The notes beneath the pieces are model-generated. The model was not told the origin of the DNA, ran no database searches, and worked only from the letters and a program-made list of their open reading frames with translations. The translations under genes and the position numbers were made by a program. This document shows positions 25,746-35,828 of a DNA stretch of 64,000 bases, in pieces. Origin of the DNA: Cystobasidium ongulense (taxonomy: Eukaryota > Basidiomycota > Cystobasidiomycetes > Cystobasidiales > Cystobasidiaceae); NCBI GenBank assembly GCA_022835595.1, contig BQUP01000004.1:1550001-1614000 (forward strand). The letters run 5' to 3'. Every line of letters begins with the position of its first letter. Position 1 is the first letter of the stretch.

Positions 25746-26386
25746 TACAGACAGGTCTAAGACAGGTATGGCGAAGCTCCCAGGAACGCAACACTCCTTA
25801 TTGGAGCGGCTACCACGTCAATCTCTATCATCTGGCCTTCACGAAACAATCTCCAAACACTCCTTCAGTCCTTGACAGGCTATGAGTACTCAAACGTCAG
25901 GAAGGTCGTCATACGATTCCCATCGCTGTTCTGCCCTTGGCTCGCTCGTCAGAGGAGAAGCGAAGGTAACCTGGGTCCGGGTTAGCGATCTGGATACGAT
26001 AGCATAAGTCGGTGCAAAAGGAATGAGTGCAACATGAGGATAGCTCTGGCAATAGTCTGCTCCGGGAAGATAGTTCATGTGCACCAAAGATACTGAAACA
26101 GTTTGGACCGGGCGGTCACTCACCATTTAGCCAAGCCACTCCAGTAGAAACCATTCGCATTAGATGTAGTATAGCTGTGTGATGTAACGATCTCGTGCTA
26201 CGTGGATCTACACGTTTAGAGGGAGCTAGCGAAATTGGCATGTAACTTGTCATTTACAGAAGATGGTAGTCTCTGGGCACGTGACCATCATTTTCGTCCT
26301 CGGAAGTTTTGTCGAGGCTGCAGATTTCGTCGAGGTCAGCTCTGCACCAGCAGCATTCCCGACCTGAGAGGTCCCAAAGCAACACA
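25746..26386. other. Intergenic, possible but unproven short ORF on minus strand
   Basis: About 640 nt between two plus-strand genes. A minus-strand open frame of 79 codons starts at an ATG at 26126, with another ATG in a different frame just upstream. No intron model larger than 31 nt joins them, and nothing is recognisable, so no gene is called. Confidence 0.4.
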
Positions 26387-27366
26387 ATGTCCGGAACCAT
26401 TTCCATTTCCAAACTCAAGTCGGAGCTCCGACAAGCACAGCGTCTGGTTAGCAGGAGCGACAAGCTCAATGCGACTCTTCGCGTGGAGACTGAGCGCAGA
26501 ATAGAGAGCCTGAAAAGTCTGATAGGAGAAGAGCAGCAACGAAGAGGCGAGCAAGAGACCTCCAACGGTACTGTGGCCTCAGCTAGCGCCGCTCATCCTG
26601 CTGCTGTGGTAGACGACGATGCAGTCAAGCAAAATGGAACAGAATCTGCAAACGAGACGTCTGCAAAACCCAAGTCGAAAAACAAGAAAAGCGCAAAGGA
26701 GGACAAGTACAAGATGTTGCGACATGTAGAGTTCCAGAAATCTACAAGGAAACTCAAACAGGCAGAACGAGAGCTCGCTGCTGTACAAGCGCAGTTGGAT
26801 GCATTGCCCAAAGATGATGATAGCAAGACTGCTCGCAAGGCAAACAATGCTCTCGCGAAAGAAAAAGCTGAAGTCGAGAACAAGCGTCAGCAAGCTCTGA
26901 TAGACGCTTGGTATGGCGTTGTGCGTCTCCTTCTGCATCCTACTACACGCACCGACCTCGCTGACAACCTTTCGTCGTGTTGTCGCAGGTCTTGCCGCCT
27001 AATTTCAAATACGTAGCGCTGTATCCTGCAGGTGACTATGTCGAGTTTGGTGATCTGCCAGTACTGTCAGAGGTTCCAGCTTCTGCTACACCAGATGCAG
27101 CCTTGGAAGTCTACACAGCTGGCACGCCACCTGCGCGAAAGCCAGACGAGGTCCGTAGCTACTGGAGAGCTGTAGTAAAGGCTAGATTAGAAAGAGGTGA
27201 CATTGAAGGTACACCTCAAAGGTCAAAAGCTCCTGCAAGCTCTACTTCTCAAAAGTCCCGCAAGAGCCCAGCTGGTAAAAACAAGAGCAAGGAGATGAAA
27301 GTAACTGGCAAAGTCTCGCCTGAAGCTGAACATGCCGACAACGACACCGACGATTTCTTCGAGTAG
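26387..27366 (+). CDS. EFG1: rRNA-processing protein EFG1
   Basis: Two exons, 26387-26920 and 26989-27366; 303 aa. EFG1 family proteins act in the nucleolus in early 18S rRNA processing. A helical N-terminal region with many Glu, Arg and Leu leads to the conserved KYKMLRHVEFQKSTRKLKQ segment. A coiled-coil stretch follows, then the WYGV and NFKYVALYP motif, which crosses the splice junction as expected for the family. The tail is Lys/Ser-rich and ends in an acidic DDFFE. The start is the first ATG that sits directly before the conserved helix. Confidence 0.85.
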
Positions 27367-27824
27367 AAAGGAAGAGGTTCAGGACTTCCTCCACATGCAG
27401 GCGTCATTGGGTGCTGTGCAAGATTAAAATTTAGAAGGGGAAAGTCCGTTGAACCTCGGCCAAGGTACAACATCCTTCCAATCCCTCCCTTCCGCTTCCA
27501 TCCTACATCCCAAACCTGTCAGATGAGGGAACAATATCCTAGAGCCTTCTGGAACGGTCCACGTCTTCATTGTCACATGAGGGATGTATGGAGCACCGCC
27601 GTATTATCATCGTGACGTCGACTTTGGGTCTGAGGTTCAAAGGATGGTCGTGTCCGTCCCGCAAACAGGGAGAGCATGTACAAGACGTCATTCTTGGCTA
27701 CGCGACCGTCTATAAAAGAACATGTTTGCTCTCTCTCTGGCTTGTCTCCCTTCTTATCACATCCATACACCAGTACAAGAATCAATCACATACACTACAA
27801 ACTACTACTACTACTACTAACACA
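27367..27824 (+). promoter_or_regulatory. Promoter of the HSP12-like gene
   Basis: The region holds a clear TATA box (see the separate entry), two CRE-like half sites (TGACGTCG at 27612 and ACGTCA near 27685), and an AGGGG stress-element-like pentamer at 27436-27440. The leader just before the ATG contains six ACT triplets (27801-27818). Function of the sites is inferred from motif only. Confidence 0.5.
27711..27718 (+). promoter_or_regulatory. TATA box of HSP12-like gene
   Basis: TATAAAAG lies 114 nt upstream of the start codon, a normal distance for a strongly inducible fungal gene. Confidence 0.7.
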
Positions 27825-29112
27825 ATGGCAGACAACTTCAGACAGACCCCTTCCGATAAGATCATGGTGAGTCGCTGAGGCTATGTATGTGCATTCCATG
27901 TGTGACACTGACGTTAACCTCCTGTAATCCTACAGGCTGCTGTAAAGCCTGACTCTCAGAAGCCCCTCACCGAACGAGTTGGCGACAATATGGCAGGCAA
28001 GACTGACAAGCTCGCTAGCCAGATTCAGCCTGAGAGCCACAAGTCTCCAACTCAGAAGGTCATTGATGGTAAGTTCACTCAATGGTACTTCGTCATCCAT
28101 CGTTACACTAGCATATTGACGAGATTGTGCCTTTCAGCCGTCACACCCGGCAATGATGCCCATCGTGAACATCACGTTGGCGATACAGGTCGACAAGGTC
28201 CACTTGATGCTGCTCGAGCTGCTATTGTTCCTGACTCCATGAAGAGCGACTCTCAGGTTGCAAAGGATCACACTCGCGGTAAAGCAGATAACGTCGGCTC
28301 GTACGTTCAGCCTCAAGGAACCAAGTCCACAACTCAGGATCTCATGGATTGTGAGTACATCTTGGTATCGCCTTCTATCGGCAGGCCAGCGCGTTAACGA
28401 CACTGTGCTTTCAGCCATTACACCAGGCAAGGATACGCATAGTGATCATCACGTTGGCGACACAGGTCGACAAGGTCCACTTGATGCTGCTCGAGCTGCT
28501 ATTGTCCCTGACTCCATGAAGAGCGACTCTCAGATTGCCAAGGATTATACCGCAGGCAAGGCAGACAATGTAGGCTCCCATGTCCAGCCTGAAGAGCACA
28601 AAGGTTTTGTTCAGAAGATCAAGGATCGTAAGGCTTACGTCTTGCATGTTTCATTGTGATATAAGTGTTAGTCCTCACTTATACTCCTCTTCTTTCTCCC
28701 ATGTTACCTCCAACTACAGTCGTTACACCCGGAGGCTCCTCTCACACCCATGATGGCCATCACACTCACAATACCACTCACACCGGTCATATCGGAGAAC
28801 TCTCCGGTGACAACACAGGCCACGCCTCTGATGGTTACCGACAAGGAGCTGGGGACAAGCTCAGCGATGCAATGAAGCCAGACGCATTCAAGTCCAACAC
28901 GGAAATCCAGCACGACCACCTCAAGGGCAAGGCTGACAATGCCGCTGGCTCTGCTATTCCCCATGAGGACAAGAGTTTCGGCCAAAACATTGCGTGAGTG
29001 TCAGATTCAGTTATGTCTTTGTCGTTGATAGCGATTGGATTGTATACTGAGCGTCTTCTTGTCGTCTACAATGGAGAACAGTGATGGCCTCAACCCCAAT
29101 TCTAGTGTCTAA
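27825..29112 (+). CDS. HSP12/HSP9-like hydrophilic stress protein with tandem repeat exons
   Basis: Six exons: 27825-27866, 27936-28068, 28138-28350, 28415-28627, 28720-28993 and 29082-29112; 301 aa. HSP12-type proteins are small, disordered in water, and fold onto membranes under stress. The N-terminus matches the family (a start with PSDKIM, then KPDSQK and QPESHKSPTQKV). Here the unit is repeated. Exons 3 and 4 are both exactly 213 nt, with matching phase, and share a run of 28 identical residues around HHVGDTGRQGPLDAARAA. Exon 5 is a diverged copy keeping GDNTG, MKPD and KGKADN, with an added His/Thr-rich insert. The last exon is ten codons. Length is about three times that of yeast Hsp12. 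A strong TATA promoter suggests induction. Confidence 0.85.
28138..28627 (+). repeat. Direct duplication of a 213-nt exon
   Basis: Two 213-nt exons (28138-28350 and 28415-28627) align without gaps along their whole coding length. They share about 52 of 70 residues, and a long central stretch is nearly identical in nucleotides. Both are phase-1 at each end, so each can be duplicated or skipped without changing the frame. The intron ends before them are also similar (…TGTGC..TTTCAG). Confidence 0.9.
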
Positions 29113-29510
29113 AGAGTCGATTGAGAAAGCATACGATCTTAACGACTATGCAAACAATCTGAACCCAGTCTGATGCTGTCGAGAACAGCCCGAAAGATCC
29201 ATGATACTCTTAACTTATCTTGTAGCATTAGTCCACGTATTAGCGGTTGACAGTCTCTCCGCGCTGAAACACGGTTAAATCCTTTTACATTATCTATCAT
29301 CCTGACATTGCGCAATATTGAGTCTACGCCTGACGTTCTGAAAAACGGATGGAGCTGTGTACACGAAAGCAGCCCACTTTGACCTTGACGCTGAGCATGT
29401 AAGCAAAATTTCATACGAATGCATTACGAAATTGCCTAGCATATTATAATCTAGCTAAGCTACGCTACATCGATGCTCAGAGCAGACGGTGGCATCTATA
29501 GCTTTTTCCT
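29113..29510. other. Convergent intergenic region
   Basis: About 400 nt between the stop codons of the HSP12-like gene and the BZW-like gene. No coding signal beyond short antisense frames. Confidence 0.5.
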
Positions 29511-31849
29511 CTATTCCTCATCATCGTCACTCTCCTCTGCCTCTCTAATAGCTTTGACGAGAGGTTCCATAACTTTAAGCATAGATTGTTTTCCTTGTCC
29601 TTTTGCGCCTTTTTCGAACCAGTAGAAGATAGCTGCAGATGAAAGAATATCATCATTGTAGAGAATTTGAATCATCTTGGGGAAGATTGAGAGGAGATGA
29701 GTGTTATTGTAGATGTAGAGTTGGATGGCATTACTGCGGATTGTGATACACCGTATCAGTACACGCCCCTTTATACAGCCAAATGCCCATCAATAGGACT
29801 CACATCAAAGCAATCTCCGTTCGTGCACCCTTCGTGAACTCAGCAAGGACACTATCTGTAGTCTGTAGATTAGAAAGAGCGAATCAGATTTCATAGTACT
29901 AAATAAGAAGTAAATCTCAGGCAAGCGACTGCAAGACTCACCTTGACCCAATTGAGCACGACTTCCTTGACTTGCTTTTCTTCCTTCTCTTCAGTCATAG
30001 CTGTCATGTTGGACATGAGACCTTGCCAAACGAGAACGATAAAGTCTGCGTCTGCCATGTTTGTGGCTGGTTTTGCTTCGGTAGAGAGGTAGTTGATGAG
30101 CTATTTGTAAATAGTCAGTGAATCAAGACAAATGTGAAAAGGGGTAAGCATGGTCAGCTCTAAAGTAAGCAGAGTAAATTCGAAAGAGGTGTGAGTTATT
30201 TGCTCACCTCTTCATTGCTTGCTCTTCCTTGTCCAGAATCATCAGTAAGTTCTTCCAGCTTTCTCAAAACAGCATTGTTTTTCCAAGTTTCTACTAATTT
30301 GAGGTACCATTCCGTAATTTTAGGATCAACTTTTTTCTCTTTGAATTCCTTTTGTAATTCCGTAATAGATCTCTTTTGTAGTGGGAAGAAATCTAATAGA
30401 TCTGCTAAATTTAATTTTCTTAACATGCTAGATAAAGAATCTACAGTTTCACCGCATCCTGATCCTGTTGATACTGGAGCTAAATAAGATTTTAAGAAAG
30501 CAGTAAGGAAAGCTAGAGATGTTCCATCTTTTACTAGGTGATCACGTTTCATGCTGCTTAAAACAGCTGGGTTGATACCTAACCCAGATGTAATCATGAC
30601 GGCTGTGAAAGCGGCGAGCTTCTCAACTGCGGGTCGTGGGTGAGTTGGCAGTGCTAGCGAGCCTCTGGTGGCAGAGACAGGAGTCGAAGTGCCTGATATG
30701 GCATTGCCCTCTCCTGGTGTTATAAAATCGCCATCTAGACCTGGAACGGCTAGAGTTGGGGCACTTGCGGTAGGAGCAGCAGTTGCTGGCTTGTCTAGTT
30801 TGTTGGCATTTTGCTGTGGGAGGTGGATGCAAGTCAGAATGATGGGGCGAACTTAGACAGATTGATTTGAGACTCACCAGAATGCTAGGAAGGGAGCTTG
30901 ACTCGAGAGGTCGTTGAAGGTATTTGTATCTGGTCGTACGGAAGGGAATGCGTCAATACGGATTGAAAGCACAACGATAAGAGAGGATAGGGAGCCATCC
31001 AAAAACTTTGAAGAGTAAATACACACCTTCTGATAAGTTTCTCAAAAACACCAGCAATCTCTCTAACTTCACTAATATCCCTTCCAACAACCGAAAGAGG
31101 ACATTCTTCACCTTCTAGTGATAAATTACCACCTGGAGCTAATAATCTACCTAGAATCAACAGTTCAAATAATTGTGCTTCATATTTTCGGAAGTCTAAT
31201 TCGTTTGCTAGATTTTCCAATAATTTGGTATATCCTTCATAATCTTTACTATCTACCGCAGAGATAGAGCGGATGAGATCGTCTCTGAAGACTGGACACA
31301 ATAATGAAGGATTACAAAGAAAGGTCAGCGATTGTTAAACAAAGTAGAGTTGGCTGGAACAAGAGAGCGTGTATTACACACCTGAAGGCTCGAACTTGGC
31401 TTGTGCTTTAGCGACTCCCTTCCTATAATTGAGGAGTGCGGGTTGTTGAAGAGCGATACGGTGACAGAGGACCGCGTTTGAGGGAGCGGCAGAGAGCGAG
31501 GGAAAGCAGGAAAACAAAGCAGTCAGCGTGGAGTTGTGGCATATCACTATAGCGCAGTGTTCGCGCTCTGTGTCCCGTCTGCGCACTCTCTCGCATGCCC
31601 AGCGTGGACCTGGGTTAATTTTCACGTCGCCATGGATTCTGATGGCCCACAGCAGACGAAGAGCAACGCGCAGAGCAAGAACACTGAGGCTGATGATCAG
31701 AGACTGCACGCGACTAACCTCTGAGTGGTCTTTGCACCAGCTAGAGCAGGCCTCTTGTCAATCTTCTGCTGGCTCGCAGCTGATTGTGCGGCTGATGCTG
31801 ATTGTGCTGCTGATTGGGGTGTCGCCCTTCCAGAGGTGGGTTGTGACAT
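29511..31849 (-). CDS. eIF5-mimic protein (BZW1/2-like, W2 domain)
   Basis: Eight exons: 31719-31849, 31382-31422, 31027-31291, 30878-30929, 30208-30813, 29942-30100, 29804-29862 and 29511-29733; 511 aa. In animals these 5MP proteins compete with eIF5 for eIF2 and eIF3 and tighten start-codon choice. After a low-complexity Ala/Gln/Ser N-terminus comes the conserved N-terminal MIF4G-like part (KFEPSVFRDDL, LDFRKYEAQLFELLILG, LLAPGG, VFEKLIRRYKYL). A Pro/Ser linker of about 50 residues follows. The C-terminal W2 domain contains aromatic and acidic boxes (FIVLVWQGLMS, LPKMIQILYNDDILS-like segment) and ends in the usual acidic tail EESDDDEE. Intron 1 is 296 nt, long for this window. Confidence 0.88.
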
Positions 31850-32131
31850 GCGCCTTGCTGCTTTATTTGAAAGCTGTGTATTTGGATGTGCGGGTAGAGG
31901 ATATGTATCTAGTGCGGTGGATTTGCTGCTTTGACCTGATGGAGGATAAAAGGTCGAGTTGGAGGGCGTCAAAGAGCGTTGGAGCCAAATGAGGCGGACT
32001 TGACAATGGCAAGAAGCAATTAGGCGGGCATGACAGACAATGAGTATGAAAGAGGTGCTACATTGCATGATGTATTTCAGAGGTTCAACTATTCTAAAAC
32101 TATGCTCAACCTTCTTCACTGCCCGCTTCTT

Positions 32132-32765
32132 CTAGACGAGACGCGAGCCTGGAGCATCGCTTTGGGAGCCGGCGCCTGTTAATTGATGAGTTAGCAATCA
32201 CATTGCATGTGCAGTCAGTTTCCACTACACACCAGGTGTTGCGCCGCCAGTCTGCAGATAGAACCTCGCATCAGCCTGAATGGTCTACGAATGACGGCAG
32301 TGGCGATAGCGATGGATGGACTCACTCCATGGCCAGGCTGCTGCATGCCTCCCATGTTGGAGGGAGTGACCTTGTCACCGGGGTTGATAGTGCCGGAGGA
32401 GCCAGTAGTAGCAGTCGATGATCCTTGGGCATCACTGACCATACCTTCGCATCCTACAGCAGCGCCTACGCGTTCTTCCAGCTTTCCAGCAATACCATCA
32501 TTGCCAGCAGCAGAAGGTGGGTTCTGCTCTTGATATGCTTTGAGCTCGGAGATACCGCCTTGCTTCAACTGCTCTCCTGCTGACTGGAGGTTTGTATTGC
32601 CTGTCAGATTGCCAAATGCTGCTTCTACGACTCCCCCAGCGCTGGAAATGGAGGGTCGCCACCATCGTCAGTAGTTGGGTAGTCTCTGTTGGCCAGACTG
32701 TGCGAGACTCACAGCTTGGCGTGGCCGGTGACTAGGCCTGGTTGCTGTGCTGTGTTGTCGCTCAT
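32132..32765 (-). CDS. CsbD-like / Hmp1-type mismatch and cruciform DNA-binding protein
   Basis: Four exons: 32713-32765, 32326-32641, 32233-32251 (19 nt) and 32132-32175; 143 aa. The N-terminal half matches the CsbD-like pattern: GLVTGHAKL, then EAAFGNLTGNTNLQSAGEQ, then a helix ending in GIAGKLEERVGAAVG. In Ustilago a member of this group, Hmp1, was described as binding mismatched and cruciform DNA; in most species these are small stress-related proteins. The rest is Ser/Gly/Thr-rich and probably disordered. Each junction keeps the phase. It is tandem with the BZW-like gene, with about 280 nt between. Confidence 0.8.
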
Positions 32766-33729
32766 GGTTGATATTATTGTTGTCTGATGTGTTGCGAGAG
32801 TGGAAGAAGGAAAGAACGCACGATGTCACAGCAGTAGCAAGCATCGACAGCCACATCGATATCGTCCACCAGGCGAGCAGGGCGGGATATACTACAAGTC
32901 TAGGGAGTTGGTTGAAGCTGCATGTCAGATCTGATGGACATGTCTGCTCCTCTGGCAGTTGCTTCATCAGTGCACATTCCATGGACTTGTGCGGCTGGCC
33001 AGCTTGAATCGATCAGCTTTGAGCTTGAAGCAAGATAGACCTTGCTACATAGCATCGTCTTTGCATCGATTCAGTCACTCGTGCAGCAAGAATGCCTATG
33101 TTATGCCAGCCATTGCCTGCCGCAGGGTGCGGCGTGGAGGAGACTGGCCATGGACTGGACAGTAGAGATGACGGTCTGACCATTGACCAAACAAGCGACA
33201 ATGCACAAAGCGGCCAGAGAGCGACGGGATTCCCGAGTTGTCAATAAAAGAGGTCATGCTCAATATGCTCGCTGTTGACTGTTTGCGAGTTCCTGAAACT
33301 GCAGCTCTTGAAACGATGCGAACAGAGCCATGCATTGGATCTACTAGATCTCCGAGGTCAGCTTGGAATCAGCCTGCGAGGTCTACCAGTCTAGCTCCTC
33401 CGCTCGCTTGACTGCACAGATCCACTATCCACGTCCTTGCATGCTCTGCTCTTCTCTTCCATCGACACTGCTCCATCTACGTATCCACTGTACTCGCGTA
33501 AGTCGAGCTTGGTATCTGCTGTGGATGGTCTACTAGTTCAAGCACACTTAGGTACAGTAAGGCGCATATTCGACTTACACCCTTTTGCCTCTCTCTACTG
33601 TTCTCTTCTGCCATTCTCTATTCATCCCCCCGTCTATACACCGCATCCAAGGCTCGCTCAAACGCGGCTGGGCCATCGCAGCCAACTACAGTCAGCGCAG
33701 ATTTACATATACACTGCAATTGCTACAGA
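32766..33729. other. Divergent intergenic region, CsbD-like / G-alpha
   Basis: About 960 nt that must hold both promoters. Only short open frames are present, and none has a recognisable product. A pyrimidine-rich stretch precedes the G-alpha start, probably its leader. Confidence 0.55.
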
Positions 33730-35479
33730 ATGGGCTGTCTACAGTCGAAAGAGAAGACAGACGAGGATGCTCGCTCTAGCTCTATAGGTGAGTGTGAATG
33801 GAACGGCCCGCGTTCGACTGCCTGTCAAAATAGGTCACTGCTCTTGGGTCGGTCGCATTGCTAGACCACACACTTTGTGCTGACGCCTCATACGCTTAAC
33901 CAGACGCAAAGCTCAAGCAAGATGCAAACGCTGAAAAGAACGACATCAAATTGCTGTTGCTCGGCGCTGGAGAGAGTGGGAAGACGACGATCAAAACCCA
34001 GATGAGATATATCGAAGGCGTCCCTCCGACTGAGGAAGAGGCTGAGCAGTTCAGTATGTAAAACCCTACCAGTAAGTTTGCAGCGTGTTTTGGATGTCTT
34101 GCTAATGTCGCTCCCTTCCTTTCTCTCCCTCTCTGTACAGCCGACGTATGCCGGACGAACATGATTTCCTCACTCCAAGTCATCCTAGACAACATGCTTT
34201 TGTTGGGAATTCCACTCGCTGATCCAACACTCAAATCATCCGCCAATTTCATAGTCTCATTAGAGAATGAATATGGTTCAGTAGGTATAGATTCAAAAAC
34301 AGGAGAATTATTGCCAGGAGTATTAGAAGCAATAACTTCAATATGGTCAGATGAAAATGTTCAAGAAACAGTAAGAACAAGATCAAATGAATTTCAATTG
34401 AATGATTCTGCAGAATATTTCTTAGATAATGCTTTGAGGATAGGTGAAAAAAACTGGAAACCTAATTACATGGATGTTTTAAAAGCTAGAGTAAAAACTA
34501 CAGGTGTTTCAGTTACTAGCTTTATTAAAAATGATAGGAAATTCGATGTGGTGGATGTAGGTGGTCAAAGAAACGAAAGGAGGAAATGGCTGTGAGTCGC
34601 TTACCTTGGACTGCTTCTGTTGAGTTGATCGGGAACATCCGAGCTGATTACATTTGTCTTGCTTTTCCACTTACTTAGTCATTGCTTCGATAATGGTCAG
34701 TCCCTTTCAATAACAAGACCCGTCGCGAGTCATTCTCAAGCTGACACTCTCGCCGGCATTACTCACAGTAACATGTCTGCTATACGTCGTCGCTTTAAAC
34801 GAATACAACATGATGCTACGAGAAGACGAAAGCATAGTGAGTGCAGGTACCACCACTCTTACATTCTGGCTTCTACATTATTCCCTCTAACGTGCAACTA
34901 AATCCTCGCAGAATCGAATGTCCGAAGCTTTGGTCCTCTATCATAGTATAGTAACATCACCATTTTTCAAATCAATATCGGTAATACTCTTCCTGAATAA
35001 AGCAGATCTATTGAGGAAAAAATGCCGTTCAGGTTTAAAAGTCAATATGATAAATGAATATTATCCTGAATTTAATGGTGATCCAACAGAATGGAAAATT
35101 GTTTTTAAATTCATCGAAAAATTATTCTTGGATGTTGTTAAATCACCGCAAGTAAAAGATTCTGCTATTCGTAATAAGCGAATATACCCACATATGGTAA
35201 GTCTAATTTCGTAGTATCCTTGCTCTCGGAGATATCTACACATGTTGAAGGCGCAAAAGCTGATACCGTTCTTTGTTTCTCCTGTCAACAGTGTACCGCT
35301 ATCGATCAAGAAAATATGCGAGCTGTTTTAAGCAGCGTTTCTGATATTATACTGCGAGGAAACATATCATCAGTTGTGAGTCTCTACAAAGCTTGGGGAC
35401 CTCCATTTCGCAATTTGTGTCGTTCATCACTGATCACTGAGCACTTGATCCTCTTCTCTTTCAACAGGGCTTGATGTAA
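33730..35479 (+). CDS. Heterotrimeric G-protein alpha subunit
   Basis: Eight exons: 33730-33787, 33904-34053, 34141-34591, 34679-34695 (17 nt), 34769-34836, 34912-35196, 35292-35375 and 35468-35479 (12 nt); 374 aa. It relays receptor signals at the plasma membrane. MGC at the N-terminus is a typical myristoylation and palmitoylation site. The P-loop reads GAGESGKTT instead of the usual GKST. Switch I has the Arg of LKARVKTTGV, switch II is DVVDVGGQRNERRKW, the base-specific loop is FLNKADLL, and the final base loop CTAIDQEN departs from the usual TCATDT. The C-terminal end is GLM. The overall fold is clear, but the helical domain is unlike the common Gpa1/Gpa2 classes, so I do not assign a class. 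Confidence 0.9.
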
Positions 35480-35828
35480 AGCAATCTATATGCACTATAT
35501 AATGTGGCTCCCAATAAGCTGGTGCAAAAGAGACACACTGGTTACGTTGAAACACGTTCAAAATGACCTTCATGAAACTTCCATGACAAGCCACACTGTA
35601 TGCTAGTCAGCTGTTTCAGGGTAGAGGCAAAAGCTATGAACGTTTCATTGTAATACGCCGTTTCACCTCTCTATTTCGTCATCATTGTAGTTATTAGTCG
35701 TGATCCACCTCAGGTCTGTGTTGTTTCTTTTTACGGAAATGCTCTTTCACAGCATTTGATAGTCGAATAGCATCTATTGTCACACCATAGCACCAGTGTT
35801 CGTTGCAGGCAAATTTGTGTTATTGATC
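35480..35828. other. Convergent intergenic region
   Basis: About 350 nt between the G-alpha and D-lactate dehydrogenase stop codons. No feature seen. Confidence 0.5.

Noticed and set aside
25890-26149. Small minus-strand gene with two exons
   Set aside because: It would need a 31-nt intron, and neither frame gives a recognisable protein.
31528-31992. Plus-strand open frames across the first intron of the BZW-like gene
   Set aside because: They overlap its first exon and intron, start in no convincing context and resemble random hydrophobic sequence.
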